From Actinoplanes regularis (GTDB lineage Bacteria; Actinomycetota; Actinomycetes; Mycobacteriales; Micromonosporaceae), in assembly GCF_900188005.1 (NCBI RefSeq), contig NZ_FZNR01000018.1:1-64000 (forward strand): a stretch of 64,000 bases of DNA, read 5' to 3'. The translations under genes and the position numbers were made by a program. Below are positions 49,201 to 56,368 of this stretch, piece by piece. Below the pieces are notes generated by a model, which had not been told where the DNA came from, searched no databases, and saw only the letters and a program-made list of their open reading frames with translations. Numbering within the stretch: position 1 is the stretch's first letter; each line of letters opens with the position of its first letter.

Positions 49201-49802
49201 AGGTCGGCGGCGCTGACCGTGGTCGCGGCCGAGGAGACCGCGACACCGTCCAGGTAGGTGGTGATCCGGTCGGCCGTGGTGTCGAGCGTGACGGTGAGCG
49301 TCTTCCAGACCCCGGCCGGCAGCGCCGACGCGCCGGTGACCTGTGCCTCCGCGCCGCCGTAGTTCGAGGTCACCGCGGTGCGCAGCAGCCCGTCACCGTT
49401 GTAGGGCGTGCTGAACAGGTAGCGGCTGGTGTCCTTGCCGAGCGCGTAGATCCACTGCCAGGGCGCGGTGACACCGTCCCAGTTGACCCGTACGGAAACG
49501 GTCAGGTCGGTGCGGCCGGCGAGCACGCCGCGCGGGACCGTGACGTAGGCGCCGGCCGAGTTCGTGGCCCCGCCGGGCAGTCGCAGCGCGCCGTCGGTCA
49601 GCGTCGCGGTGCCGCCGTTGACCAGGGTGCCGTCGAGTCCGTGGCCGGACGTGTCGGTGATGACGCCGCTCAGGTCGTCGTGGTCGAAGTCGTAGACGAC
49701 CACCGGGCCGGGCAGGTCGTCGGCGGCCGCGGCGGGGACCGCGGGCAGGGCCGTGAGCAGCCCGGCGGCGGCGATCGCGGCGAGTAGCCGGGAGGGTCTC
49801 AT
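46272..49802 (-). CDS. Large secreted multi-domain clan GH-A hydrolase (LamG-Ig-GH-CBM-CBM)
   Basis: 1,176 residues. Signal peptide 'LLAAIAAAGLLTALPAVPAA'. A LamG jelly-roll (~33-240) with 'DTSGHGLDGTLVNGG' and 'VDDFRVYASALTAEQVATVH' is followed by a bacterial Ig-like domain (~250-330). The catalytic TIM barrel (~335-720) has candidate acid/base E456 in 'FVPFNEPEGNMF' and nucleophile E566 in 'PININEYAFNYH', GH39-like. Two carbohydrate-binding modules follow, one near 740-890 ('SYEAENATYTGGGYSRNG') and one near 1005-1170 ('IVLEAESAARTGTAAVV'). It should degrade an extracellular plant or microbial glycan. A LacI regulator is divergent. Confidence 0.85.
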   Translation of the reverse strand: MRPSRLLAAIAAAGLLTALPAVPAAAADDLPGPVVVYDFDHDDLSGVITDTSGHGLDGTLVNGGTATLTDGALRLPGGATNSAGAYVTVPRGVLAGRTDLTVSVRVNWDGVTAPWQWIYALGKDTSRYLFSTPYNGDGLLRTAVTSNYGGAEAQVTGASALPAGVWKTLTVTLDTTADRITTYLDGVAVSSAATTVSAADLLDTATGISGYLGKSFYADPLFGGAVDDFRVYASALTAEQVATVHGGALPTLEGLAQTDFEVRTTIGVAPALPATVRGTFSDGYARDVPVAWAAVDPSRYAQRGTFTVSGTAAGRAVTATVTVLREGEMTIDLAKSTGPFHGGAAGSLYGLYGDGVPTGNLIEGMHLRTVSTKAQDGPQHPGADALEVVKPLADSTGGDVYIYMTDIHRGFPYQWPGSTPAEKLATYQRKIGEQVDQVLTLEPRYQRHVVFVPFNEPEGNMFGTGEWSYNGVSWLSDPDDYFAAWDAAYRLIKGKMPAARIAGPNTSVLYTQIQDFLRHTRAAGTVPDVMTWHELSHPEKVRQDVALYREWEAAILGRELPININEYAFNYHTSVPGQMIQWISAIEESKVDADIAYWNIDGNISDSAVQANRGNGQWWLFNAYGGMTGDTVQVTPPYPGRNYTLQGVATLDRHRKQARAIIGGATSAGYIRFDNVPAAVFGATVHATVREIPWTGQVGDSAQPRLLAETDLRVRDDAVAVEFDGTTLPRLADSSAYEIILSAGPARQQSGAVPTTWSGSYEAENATYTGGGYSRNGPEGSTSDVSKFYTSGGYDVGGLRTGSDGVLDFTVDVPADGTYDLSVFANSLNTYNLVREQGPTNVFLRVDGAAEQELFLPLGYKWVVWDHTDTKVTLSAGRHTISLAAKSLDGTKATKGDAILDRITLSLPNPAAANAHYPAARAELTLATPVADRISLRRGGTATFWVYSKADAESTLDAGIRSGAASVTVNGIAVPAKAAVSLSGGLNKIVVTAKINGTTLDRLTVRPSAHLPSIVLEAESAARTGTAAVVPKSLAAGGAAVTGVGNGPANTLTFTVPAARAGTYALRIRYANPEQAEATHYNPDPLARHADISINGGAARRVLFPHSFHDNNFWELTVPVTLRRGGNEVTFSSAELPNFDGTTYASQTWPGVLLRSAYAPVLDRVTVTPYSKALSR

Positions 49803-49907
49803 CAGTGCTCGTCTCCGTTGGGGCGTACGGAAAGTTTTTGCCGTTGGGGGACAGCGGTTTCCGCCAGGTTACGAGGGACGTTCACGGTGGTCAATGGAGG
49901 CGGTTGA

Positions 49908-49921
49908 GGAAAAGGGTTTCC
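49908..49921. promoter_or_regulatory. Candidate LacI operator
   Basis: GGAAA-N4-TTTCC inverted repeat lies 18 bp upstream of the LacI start, in the gap shared with the divergent secreted hydrolase. A related half-site GGAAAGTTTTTGCC occurs at about 49829. Confidence 0.5.
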
Positions 49922-49938
49922 GCCGGTAGCGTGTGCTC

Positions 49939-50964
49939 GTGCCAGGGAAAACCTCAGGCCGGGCCGGCATCGCCGACGTGGCCCGCCTCGCCGGCGTCTC
50001 CATCGGGACCGCCTCCAAGGCGCTGAACGATCGCGGACAGCTGCGCGAGGAGACCCGCGCCCGCGTCCAGGCCGCCGCCGAGCAGCTCGGCTTCATCCCG
50101 AGCTCCGTCGCGACCAGCCTGCTCACCGGCCGCACGTTCACCGTCGGCCTGATCATGACCGACCACCACGGCCGGTTCAGCCTGCCGGTCCTGCACGGCG
50201 CGGAGGACGCGCTCGGCTGGGCGGAGACCCTCGCGTTCGTCTGCGACACCCGCGACGACCCGATCCGCGAGCAGCACTACGTGCGCAGCCTGCTCGGCCG
50301 CCGGGTCGACGGAATCATCGTGGCCGGCCGGCGCGCCGAGGCACGCCCGCCGCTGATCACCCGGGCGCCCGTGCCGGTCGTCTACGCCTTCGCCCGCTCC
50401 GCGGACGAGGGCGACTGCAGCGTGGTCACCGACGAGGAGGGTGGCGCGGTCCTCGCCATCGAGCACCTGGTACGCACCGGCCGGCGCCGGATCGCCCACG
50501 TCACCGGCCCGCACGGCCACGCGTCCGCGATCGCCCGGGTCGCCGGGGTGTCCCGCGCGCTGCGAGCGGCCGGCCTCGAACCGGTCGGCGACCCGTGGTA
50601 CGGCGGCTGGAGCGAGGTGTGGGGCCGCTTCGCCGCCGCCGCGCTCACCCGCGAGCACCCGGACGTGGACGCGGTGTTCTGCGGCAGCGACACGATCGCC
50701 CGCGGCGTCGCCGACGGTCTGCGCGAATCCGGCCGCCGGGTCCCGGAAGACGTCGCCCTGGTCGGCGTCGACAACTGGGCCCCGATCGCCGAGGAGTGCC
50801 GCCCACCCCTGACCAGCGTCGACCTGAACCTGCGCGAGGTGGGCCGGCAGGCCGGCCGGCTGCTGCTGCAGGCGATCGAGAACGGTCACACCCCCGGCGT
50901 CCACTCCGTCGATTGCCAGCTGGTCGTCCGCTCCTCCTCCGCACCCGCCTCCGGCCGGACCTGA
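49939..50964 (+). CDS. LacI-family transcriptional regulator
   Basis: About 341 residues from GTG 49939; GTG 49933 is an alternative. Helix-turn-helix and hinge: 'AGIADVARLAGVSIGTASKA', 'LNDRGQLREETRARVQAAAE'. The periplasmic-binding-like domain has 'VGLIMTDHHGRFSLPVLHGA', 'HVTGPHGHASAIARVAG', 'DAVFCGSDTIARGVADGLRE' and 'LTSVDLNLREVGRQAGRLLL'. It probably senses a sugar released by the adjacent hydrolase and represses that gene through the GGAAA/TTTCC site. Confidence 0.92.
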   Translation: MPGKTSGRAGIADVARLAGVSIGTASKALNDRGQLREETRARVQAAAEQLGFIPSSVATSLLTGRTFTVGLIMTDHHGRFSLPVLHGAEDALGWAETLAFVCDTRDDPIREQHYVRSLLGRRVDGIIVAGRRAEARPPLITRAPVPVVYAFARSADEGDCSVVTDEEGGAVLAIEHLVRTGRRRIAHVTGPHGHASAIARVAGVSRALRAAGLEPVGDPWYGGWSEVWGRFAAAALTREHPDVDAVFCGSDTIARGVADGLRESGRRVPEDVALVGVDNWAPIAEECRPPLTSVDLNLREVGRQAGRLLLQAIENGHTPGVHSVDCQLVVRSSSAPASGRT

Positions 50965-51006
50965 CCGGGCGCTCCCGGCGGCCCGGGATACGAGATCATC
51001 TCTCGG

Positions 51007-51699
51007 ATGAACACTCGCTTTGCCGGCATCGCCGAGATGACCGAGGTTCCGGCGGTCGCTGTCGTCATCGATGTCATGCGCGCCTTCACGGTGACCGCCT
51101 GGGCCTTCGCCCAGGGCGCGGAGAAGATCGTGCTCGCCGGATCGCTGGAGGAGGCCCTCGACCTCAAGGCCGCCCACCCGGACTGGATCACCCTCAAGGA
51201 CGGTTCACCGGCACCCGGGTTCGACCTGGTCAACTCGCCGGGCCTGCTGAGCTCGATCGACCTCACCGGACGGACGGTCGTGCAGAAGACGACCAACGGG
51301 ACGGTCGGCGTCCACGCGGCCAGGGGCGCCTCGCTGCTGCTGTGCGCCAGCTTCGCGGTCGCGGGAGCGACAGCCGAACTGCTGCGGGCGTACGGCGAGG
51401 ACGTCACGTTCGTGGTCACCGGCGGCCACGGACGCGCCGACGAGGACCTGGCGTGCGCTGAGTACATCGCCGGCCGGGTCGTCGACCCGGGCACGGAGGT
51501 AGCCGGCTTCCTGCGCCGTGCCGCCGAGTCCCAGGCCGCCGCCGACCTGAAGGACGGGGTGCTGCGCGGCCATCCCGGGATCCACGTCGACGACGTCGCA
51601 CTCTGCCTGGAAGCCGACCGGTTCCCGTTCGCCATGGTGGCGAACCCGGAGGACGCGCTCATGGTCCTGCGCCCGCGCCCGATCGATACGCCCGGCTGA
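51007..51699 (+). CDS. 2-phosphosulfolactate phosphatase family protein (ComB-like)
   Basis: 230 residues of the ComB fold: 'AVAVVIDVMRAFTVTAWAFA' (metal-binding Asp and Arg), 'EEALDLKAAHPD', 'LVNSPGLLSSIDLTGRTVVQ', 'KTTNGTVGVHAARGASLLLC' and 'VTGGHGRADEDLACAEYIAG'. ComB dephosphorylates 2-phosphosulfolactate in coenzyme M synthesis, but bacterial copies outside that pathway are common and the substrate here is unknown. The gene is monocistronic, 42 bp after the LacI gene. Confidence 0.87.
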   Translation: MNTRFAGIAEMTEVPAVAVVIDVMRAFTVTAWAFAQGAEKIVLAGSLEEALDLKAAHPDWITLKDGSPAPGFDLVNSPGLLSSIDLTGRTVVQKTTNGTVGVHAARGASLLLCASFAVAGATAELLRAYGEDVTFVVTGGHGRADEDLACAEYIAGRVVDPGTEVAGFLRRAAESQAAADLKDGVLRGHPGIHVDDVALCLEADRFPFAMVANPEDALMVLRPRPIDTPG

Positions 51700-51840
51700 C
51701 GGGAGCCTCAGGGCACTACGCCGGCCCTGTTCACGGACTCGGCCACCCACCGGTGTGCTGATCCTGCTGGCGCTGGGCGTCTGGTGGACGATCGCCCGCC
51801 TCTCATCCGGCCCCCGCCGCCGCGACTGACTCAATTTCGG

Positions 51841-52416
51841 TCAGCGATCGCGCTCGCCGAGGTTGCGGCTGACCCAGCGGGAAAGTTGGCGGCGGCCTCG
51901 CAGCCGGACCACCACGACGTCGTGTCCTCGTCGCTCCAGCAGCGCCGCCACCCGCTCTCCCGGGCCGCCCTGCGTACGCCACGCCCAGCGCAGCACATGG
52001 TCACGATCGGTGAACACGGTCCAGAGCGGAGGCTCGATGTTGCCGTTCCACAGTCGCTCGCGCCAAAGGCGTCGCCCGAGCGTGCGCCCGAGGACCTGGC
52101 GCATCACCAGGGAGCGGGGATGATCCAGCCAGAGCACACAGTCCGCCCTGCTCTGCAGGATGTCACCGAGCTTCGAGGTGTACTGCCACTCGGTGACCCA
52201 GCCCGGCTGCTCGACGAACGCCTCGACCTCGGCGACGAAGGTCGGACGCGGCTGCCAGTCCGGCCCGTGGTGCAGGGCGTCGAGCTCGACCCTCGGCAAC
52301 TGCCAGCTCTCGGCGACGAGGGTGGCCAGAGTCGTCTTGCCCGCACCGGAGGTTCCCGCGACCAGCACCCGCCTGGGCCGGCCGGGCAGCATGTCGTTCC
52401 ACGTCAGCAGCGGCAC
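51841..52416 (-). CDS. P-loop nucleotide kinase-like protein
   Basis: 191 residues with Walker A 'VLVAGTSGAGKTTLATLVAE' near the N-terminus and a Walker B-like 'ADCVLWLDHPRS'. Typical of small adenylate-kinase-like or shikimate-kinase-like proteins: 'LPRVELDALHHGPDWQPRPT' and 'WVTEWQYTSKLGDILQSRAD'. The LID region is basic ('GRTLGRRLWRERLWNGN'). Similar proteins are often labelled toxins or topology modulators (FlaR-like); the substrate is unknown. It has no close operon partner. Confidence 0.8.
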   Translation of the reverse strand: MPLLTWNDMLPGRPRRVLVAGTSGAGKTTLATLVAESWQLPRVELDALHHGPDWQPRPTFVAEVEAFVEQPGWVTEWQYTSKLGDILQSRADCVLWLDHPRSLVMRQVLGRTLGRRLWRERLWNGNIEPPLWTVFTDRDHVLRWAWRTQGGPGERVAALLERRGHDVVVVRLRGRRQLSRWVSRNLGERDR

Positions 52417-52456
52417 CGCGACAGCTTAGGCAGACAGGTGGACGCACTCCCCCGGG

Positions 52457-52933
52457 TCAGGGCGGTGGCGCGATGGTGTCGAGCGCGGGCGGCCGGTCGG
52501 GCCAGACCAGCAGGACCGGGCAAGGCGCGTGATCGACGACGAAGCGGGTGGGTGGGGCGAGGCTGTGCGGTCCCAGCCTGCTGTGGTCGCCGTCGCGGAC
52601 CACGACGAGCAGGTCCACGTCCGCAGCGGCCGCGGTCACCTGCCGGTCGGCGCGCCCGCGCAGCCGCAGCGGCCGGGCGGGGCGGCCCAGCCGCGTCAGG
52701 GCCGCGTCCAGCAACGCCCGTTCGGCTTCCTCGACCGCGGGGTCGATCGCCTCGCCACCGCCGGCGGGGGCTCGGCCGCGGCCGAGCAGACCGGCGCGGG
52801 CGGCGGCGACACCGGCGGCGAGCGCGGGGTCGGCGACGTGCGCCAGGACGATCTCGGCGTCGGCCGGGACGGACCGGACGGCGTCCACGCCCGCCCGCCA
52901 GGTGCCCTCGGCCAGCCATACCAGAATCTTCAT
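52457..52933 (-). CDS. Universal stress protein-like (UspA fold), coupled to an ArsB-like transporter
   Basis: About 158 residues from ATG 52933, which overlaps the transporter stop by 4 bp. Usp-like order: 'MKILVWLAEGTWRAGVDAVR', 'ADAEIVLAHVADPALAAGVA', 'DVDLLVVVRDGDHSRLGPHS', 'RFVVDHAPCPVLLVWPD'. The final 'DHAPCPVLLV' is the hallmark Usp C-terminal strand. The ATP-binding GxxG-S/T site is weak. Coupling to a transporter suggests a regulatory subunit of transport. Confidence 0.8.
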   Translation of the reverse strand: MKILVWLAEGTWRAGVDAVRSVPADAEIVLAHVADPALAAGVAAARAGLLGRGRAPAGGGEAIDPAVEEAERALLDAALTRLGRPARPLRLRGRADRQVTAAAADVDLLVVVRDGDHSRLGPHSLAPPTRFVVDHAPCPVLLVWPDRPPALDTIAPPP

Positions 52934-54174
52934 GACATCCCTGAGGTTGTCAGCACCAGCCACAGCGTCGCAACCCCGGCGAGCAGGGACGCCGGCACGG
53001 TAGCCACCCCGAGGCGGAGGAACTCGGCGGTGTCCGGCGCCGCGTCACGCCGGTGCAGGATCTGGCGCCACAGCAGGGTGGCCAGCGATCCGAAGAAGGT
53101 CAGGTTCGGGCCCACGTTCACACCGATGAGCACGGCGAACACCAGCCCGGGATGGTGACCGACCGCGGGCACCAGCACCAGGGTGGCCGGCAGGTTGTTG
53201 ATCAGGTTCGCCAGGATCGCGGCGAGGCCGGCGGCCGCCAGCAACCCGGCGAAGGTCGCCCGGTCCGGGGCCAGCAGGGTCACGATCTGGTCCAGGCCGT
53301 GGCGGCGCACCGCGAGCACGACGACGGCCAGGGCGAACACGAACGCGCAGAACGCCGGGTTCGCTTCGCGCAGCATCCGGGCGGCGGCCCGGCCCGGGGT
53401 CCGGCGCAGCCGGGGCAGGGCGAGCAGCACGGCACCGGCGGCGGCGACCCAGGCCGGGTGTACCCCGACGGGTTCGGCCGCCGCGAACCCGGCGACCGTC
53501 ACCGCCAGCACGACCAGGGCGTATCGGGGCGCCGGGACGGGCTCGACCGGCGCCGGCTCGGCCGCGACGGCCAGGTCGGTGGCGAAGAAGAGCCGGAACA
53601 CCAGATACTCCACAGCGATCACCGCCAGCCAGGGCAGCGCCATCAGCCCGGCGAACGCGGCGAACCCGACCCCGGTGGCGGCGAACGCGAGCAGGTTGGT
53701 CAGGTTCGACACCGGCAACAGCAGCGAGGCGGAGTTCGCCAGGTGCGTACAGGCGTACACGTGCGGCCGGGCCCGCGCGCCGACCCGTGACGCCGCCGCG
53801 AACACCACCGGGGTCAGCAGCACCACGGTCGCGTCCAGGCTCAGCACCGCCGTGACGGCGGACGCCACCGCGAACACCGCCACCAGCAGCCGGCCGGGGC
53901 GACCGGCACCGGCCCGGGCGGCCACCGCCGCGGCGTAGCGGAACACCCCGTGCTCGTCGGCCAGGTGCGCCAGCACCAGCACCACCGCCAGGAACGCGAC
54001 CGTCGGCGCCAGCCCCACCAGTTCCCGCCACGCCACCGGGACCGGCACCAGCCCGGCGGCCACCGCCACCACGGCGGCCGGCACCGCGGCCACGGCCTCC
54101 GGCAATCCCCCCGGGCGGGCCACCGCGAACCCGAGCACCCCGAGCAGCAGCACCAGCGAGAACACCATCCCCAT
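52930..54174 (-). CDS. ArsB/NhaD (SLC13-like ion transporter superfamily) permease
   Basis: 414 residues, about ten to eleven membrane helices. Ion-transporter motifs: 'LAHLADEHGVFRYAAAVAAR', 'LSLDATVVLLTPVVFAAAS', 'HLANSASLLLPVSNLTNLLA' and, in the second half, 'LANLINNLPATLVLVPAVGH' with 'LIGVNVGPNLTFFGSLATLL'. The two inverted 'N-x-LP' hairpins are typical of ArsB. Substrate could be arsenite, another anion or sodium/proton exchange; there is no arsR or arsC nearby, so arsenic is not assured. The downstream Usp-like gene is translationally coupled. Confidence 0.87.
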   Translation of the reverse strand: MGMVFSLVLLLGVLGFAVARPGGLPEAVAAVPAAVVAVAAGLVPVPVAWRELVGLAPTVAFLAVVLVLAHLADEHGVFRYAAAVAARAGAGRPGRLLVAVFAVASAVTAVLSLDATVVLLTPVVFAAASRVGARARPHVYACTHLANSASLLLPVSNLTNLLAFAATGVGFAAFAGLMALPWLAVIAVEYLVFRLFFATDLAVAAEPAPVEPVPAPRYALVVLAVTVAGFAAAEPVGVHPAWVAAAGAVLLALPRLRRTPGRAAARMLREANPAFCAFVFALAVVVLAVRRHGLDQIVTLLAPDRATFAGLLAAAGLAAILANLINNLPATLVLVPAVGHHPGLVFAVLIGVNVGPNLTFFGSLATLLWRQILHRRDAAPDTAEFLRLGVATVPASLLAGVATLWLVLTTSGMS

Positions 54175-54235
54175 CCGAGGAACCCTACAAACAGTTGATC
54201 TTCCGAATTCGGCCGCCTGTGGTGAACTGTGGCGC

Positions 54236-55159
54236 ATGCGTGACTTTCGATTCTCCTGCAACGTGTTCGGGGTCGAGACACATGAGGCGTTCATCGACCG
54301 GTGCCGGCTGGTCGAGCGCCTCGGGTACGACACCCTCTTCGCCCCCGACCACGTCGGCGCGCCGGCGCCGTTCCCGGTTCTGGTCGCCGCCGCGAACGCC
54401 ACCGAGCGGCTCCGTGTCGGCACCCTGGTGCTCAACGCGGCCTTCTGGAATCCCGCCCTGCTGGCGCGGGACATCGCCACGACGGACATCCTCACCGGCG
54501 GACGTCTCGAGGTCGGGCTCGGCGCCGGCTACATGAAATCCGAGTTCGACGCGGCCGGGGTCGCCTGGGAACCGTTCGGGACGCGCGTGGACCGGATGGC
54601 GGAGACCATCCAGGTGCTGGAGCACTGGTTCCGGACCGGTGACCAGGCCGGGCTTCCGGGTGGCCGGGCGCCGCAGCCGGTGCAACGGCACGGCTTCCAC
54701 CACAGCGGGCCACCGCTGATCGTCGGCGGCAACGGTGACCGGGTCCTGAAGCTGGCGGCCGAGCAGGCCGACATCGTCGCCGTCACCGGGATTTACCAGG
54801 TCAAGGGCGAGAAACCCGGCACGTCCCGCCTCGGGACCGCCGCCGAGGCCGAGGAACGGGTCCGGTTCGTCCAGAAGCAGGCCGGTGCGCGGGCGGACGA
54901 GATCGAATGGAACATCCTGGTGCAGAGGGTGGTGCAGACCACGGACCGCCGCGCCGCCGCGGAGAGCCTCGCCGCGCAGTTCACGTTCGACATGGCCGTC
55001 GACGAGGTGCTGGAGACACCGTTCCTGCTCATCGGGACCGTCGACGAGATGGCCGAACAGGTGCTCCGCAACCGCGAACGCTTCGGCTTCAGCTACTACA
55101 CCGTCCACGATCCGCACCTCGAAGCGTTCGCGCCGGTCATCGAGGCCCTCCGCCCCTGA
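54236..55159 (+). CDS. F420-dependent LLM-class oxidoreductase
   Basis: 307 residues of the bacterial luciferase-like family, TIGR03621-type: 'FSCNVFGVETHEAFIDRCRL', 'LGYDTLFAPDHVGAPAPFPV', 'RLRVGTLVLNAAFWNPALLA', 'LTGGRLEVGLGAGYMKSEFD', 'PPLIVGGNGDRVLKLAAEQA'. These TIM-barrel enzymes use coenzyme F420 in mycobacteria and actinomycetes. The substrate is unknown. It is divergent from the transporter gene with 61 bp between starts. Confidence 0.9.
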   Translation: MRDFRFSCNVFGVETHEAFIDRCRLVERLGYDTLFAPDHVGAPAPFPVLVAAANATERLRVGTLVLNAAFWNPALLARDIATTDILTGGRLEVGLGAGYMKSEFDAAGVAWEPFGTRVDRMAETIQVLEHWFRTGDQAGLPGGRAPQPVQRHGFHHSGPPLIVGGNGDRVLKLAAEQADIVAVTGIYQVKGEKPGTSRLGTAAEAEERVRFVQKQAGARADEIEWNILVQRVVQTTDRRAAAESLAAQFTFDMAVDEVLETPFLLIGTVDEMAEQVLRNRERFGFSYYTVHDPHLEAFAPVIEALRP

Positions 55160-55289
55160 CTTCACGTCTACTGTCACCCGAAGGAAGTTTCTGCAGGTCA
55201 CTGGCGTATGCAACGTTGTCGCACGCGCGTCCGAGCACATAGTTTGGGCGTGCTGGCAGGCGGCGACGAGGCATCGGGGGAAAGCACGG

Positions 55290-56294
55290 ATGGAGCATCA
55301 CCACGAGCACGCCCGATGGCGCCGGGTCCGGCACCTGCTGACGCCGCATTCGCACCATGGCGCCGACAAGGTCGATGCCGTCCTCGAGTCGTCCCGGGCC
55401 GGGATGCGGGCACTGTGGATCTCGCTGTTCGTGCTCGGCGGCATGGCCCTCGTCCAGGCCGTCATCGTCTACCTCTCCGGCTCCGTGGCCCTGCTCGGCG
55501 ACGCGCTGCACAACGTCGCCGACACGCTCACCGCCGTACCGCTGGCAATCGCGTTCCGGCTCGGCCGCCGCGCCGCGACCCGGGCGTACACCTATGGTTT
55601 CGGCCGCGCCGAGGACCTGGCCGGGGTCGTCGTCGTGCTGGTGATCGCCGCGTCGGCGGCGACCTCCGCGGTCCTGGCGGGGCAACGTCTCCTCGAACCG
55701 CGGCCGATCACCCACCTGCCCTGGGTCTTCGCCGCCGGGCTGGTCGGCTTCGCCGGCAACGAGTTGGTTGCCCGCTATCGGATCGCGGTCGGTCGCCGGA
55801 TCGGCTCGGCCGCGCTGGTCGCGGACGGCCTGCACGCCCGCACCGACGGCTTCGCCTCCCTCGCGGTCGTGCCGGCGGCGGGTGGGGCTGCACTGGGCTG
55901 GGGCTGGGCCGACCCGGTGGTCGGGCTGGGCATCACCGTGGCGATCTGTCTCGTCCTCAAGGACGCCGCCCGCGAGGTGTGCCGCCGGCTGATGGACCGC
56001 GTCGACCCGGAGATCGTCGACCGGGCGGAGCGGGAGTTGCGGTTGATCCCCGGCGTCCGCGACGTCACCACCCTGCGGATGCGCTGGGTCGGGCACCGCC
56101 TGCACGCCGAGGCCGCCGTCGTCGTCGACGCGCACCTGAGCCTGATCGCCGCGCACGAGATCGCCGCCGACGCCGAGCGTCAGCTCACCCTTCACGTGCC
56201 GCGGCTGACCGAGGCGTCCGTGCACGCCGCCCCGCAGACCCATCCGGGCGTCGGGCACCACCTGCGGATCTCGCACGCCAGGATGGCCCGCTGA
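55290..56294 (+). CDS. Cation diffusion facilitator (Zn/Co/Cd efflux, CDF family)
   Basis: 334 residues from ATG 55290 with GGGGGAAAG upstream. A His-rich N-terminus ('MEHHHEHARWRR', 'TPHSHHGADK') precedes six membrane helices. Metal-site motifs are intact: 'LLGDALHNVADTLTAVPLAI' in helix 2 and 'ADGLHARTDGFASLAVVPAA' in helix 5 (HxxxD pattern). The cytoplasmic C-terminal domain has 'LIPGVRDVTTLRMRWVGHRL'. It exports divalent metals using the proton gradient. No ArsR/CzrA regulator is adjacent. Confidence 0.93.
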   Translation: MEHHHEHARWRRVRHLLTPHSHHGADKVDAVLESSRAGMRALWISLFVLGGMALVQAVIVYLSGSVALLGDALHNVADTLTAVPLAIAFRLGRRAATRAYTYGFGRAEDLAGVVVVLVIAASAATSAVLAGQRLLEPRPITHLPWVFAAGLVGFAGNELVARYRIAVGRRIGSAALVADGLHARTDGFASLAVVPAAGGAALGWGWADPVVGLGITVAICLVLKDAAREVCRRLMDRVDPEIVDRAERELRLIPGVRDVTTLRMRWVGHRLHAEAAVVVDAHLSLIAAHEIAADAERQLTLHVPRLTEASVHAAPQTHPGVGHHLRISHARMAR

Positions 56295-56368
56295 AGCTGT
56301 CGGTGCCTGCACTCCAGCCGCAACCCGGAACGACTCAGGCGTAGCCGGTGTGTACCGATCGCTCCGGT

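Noticed and set aside
46773..49787. A 1,004-codon plus-strand open frame
   Set aside because: Shadow of the secreted hydrolase, which has a signal peptide and recognisable domains on the minus strand.
51755..51829. A 24-residue single-helix frame (VLILLALGVWWTIARL)
   Set aside because: It has a hydrophobic helix but no ribosome site and no conserved context; chance or debris is more likely.
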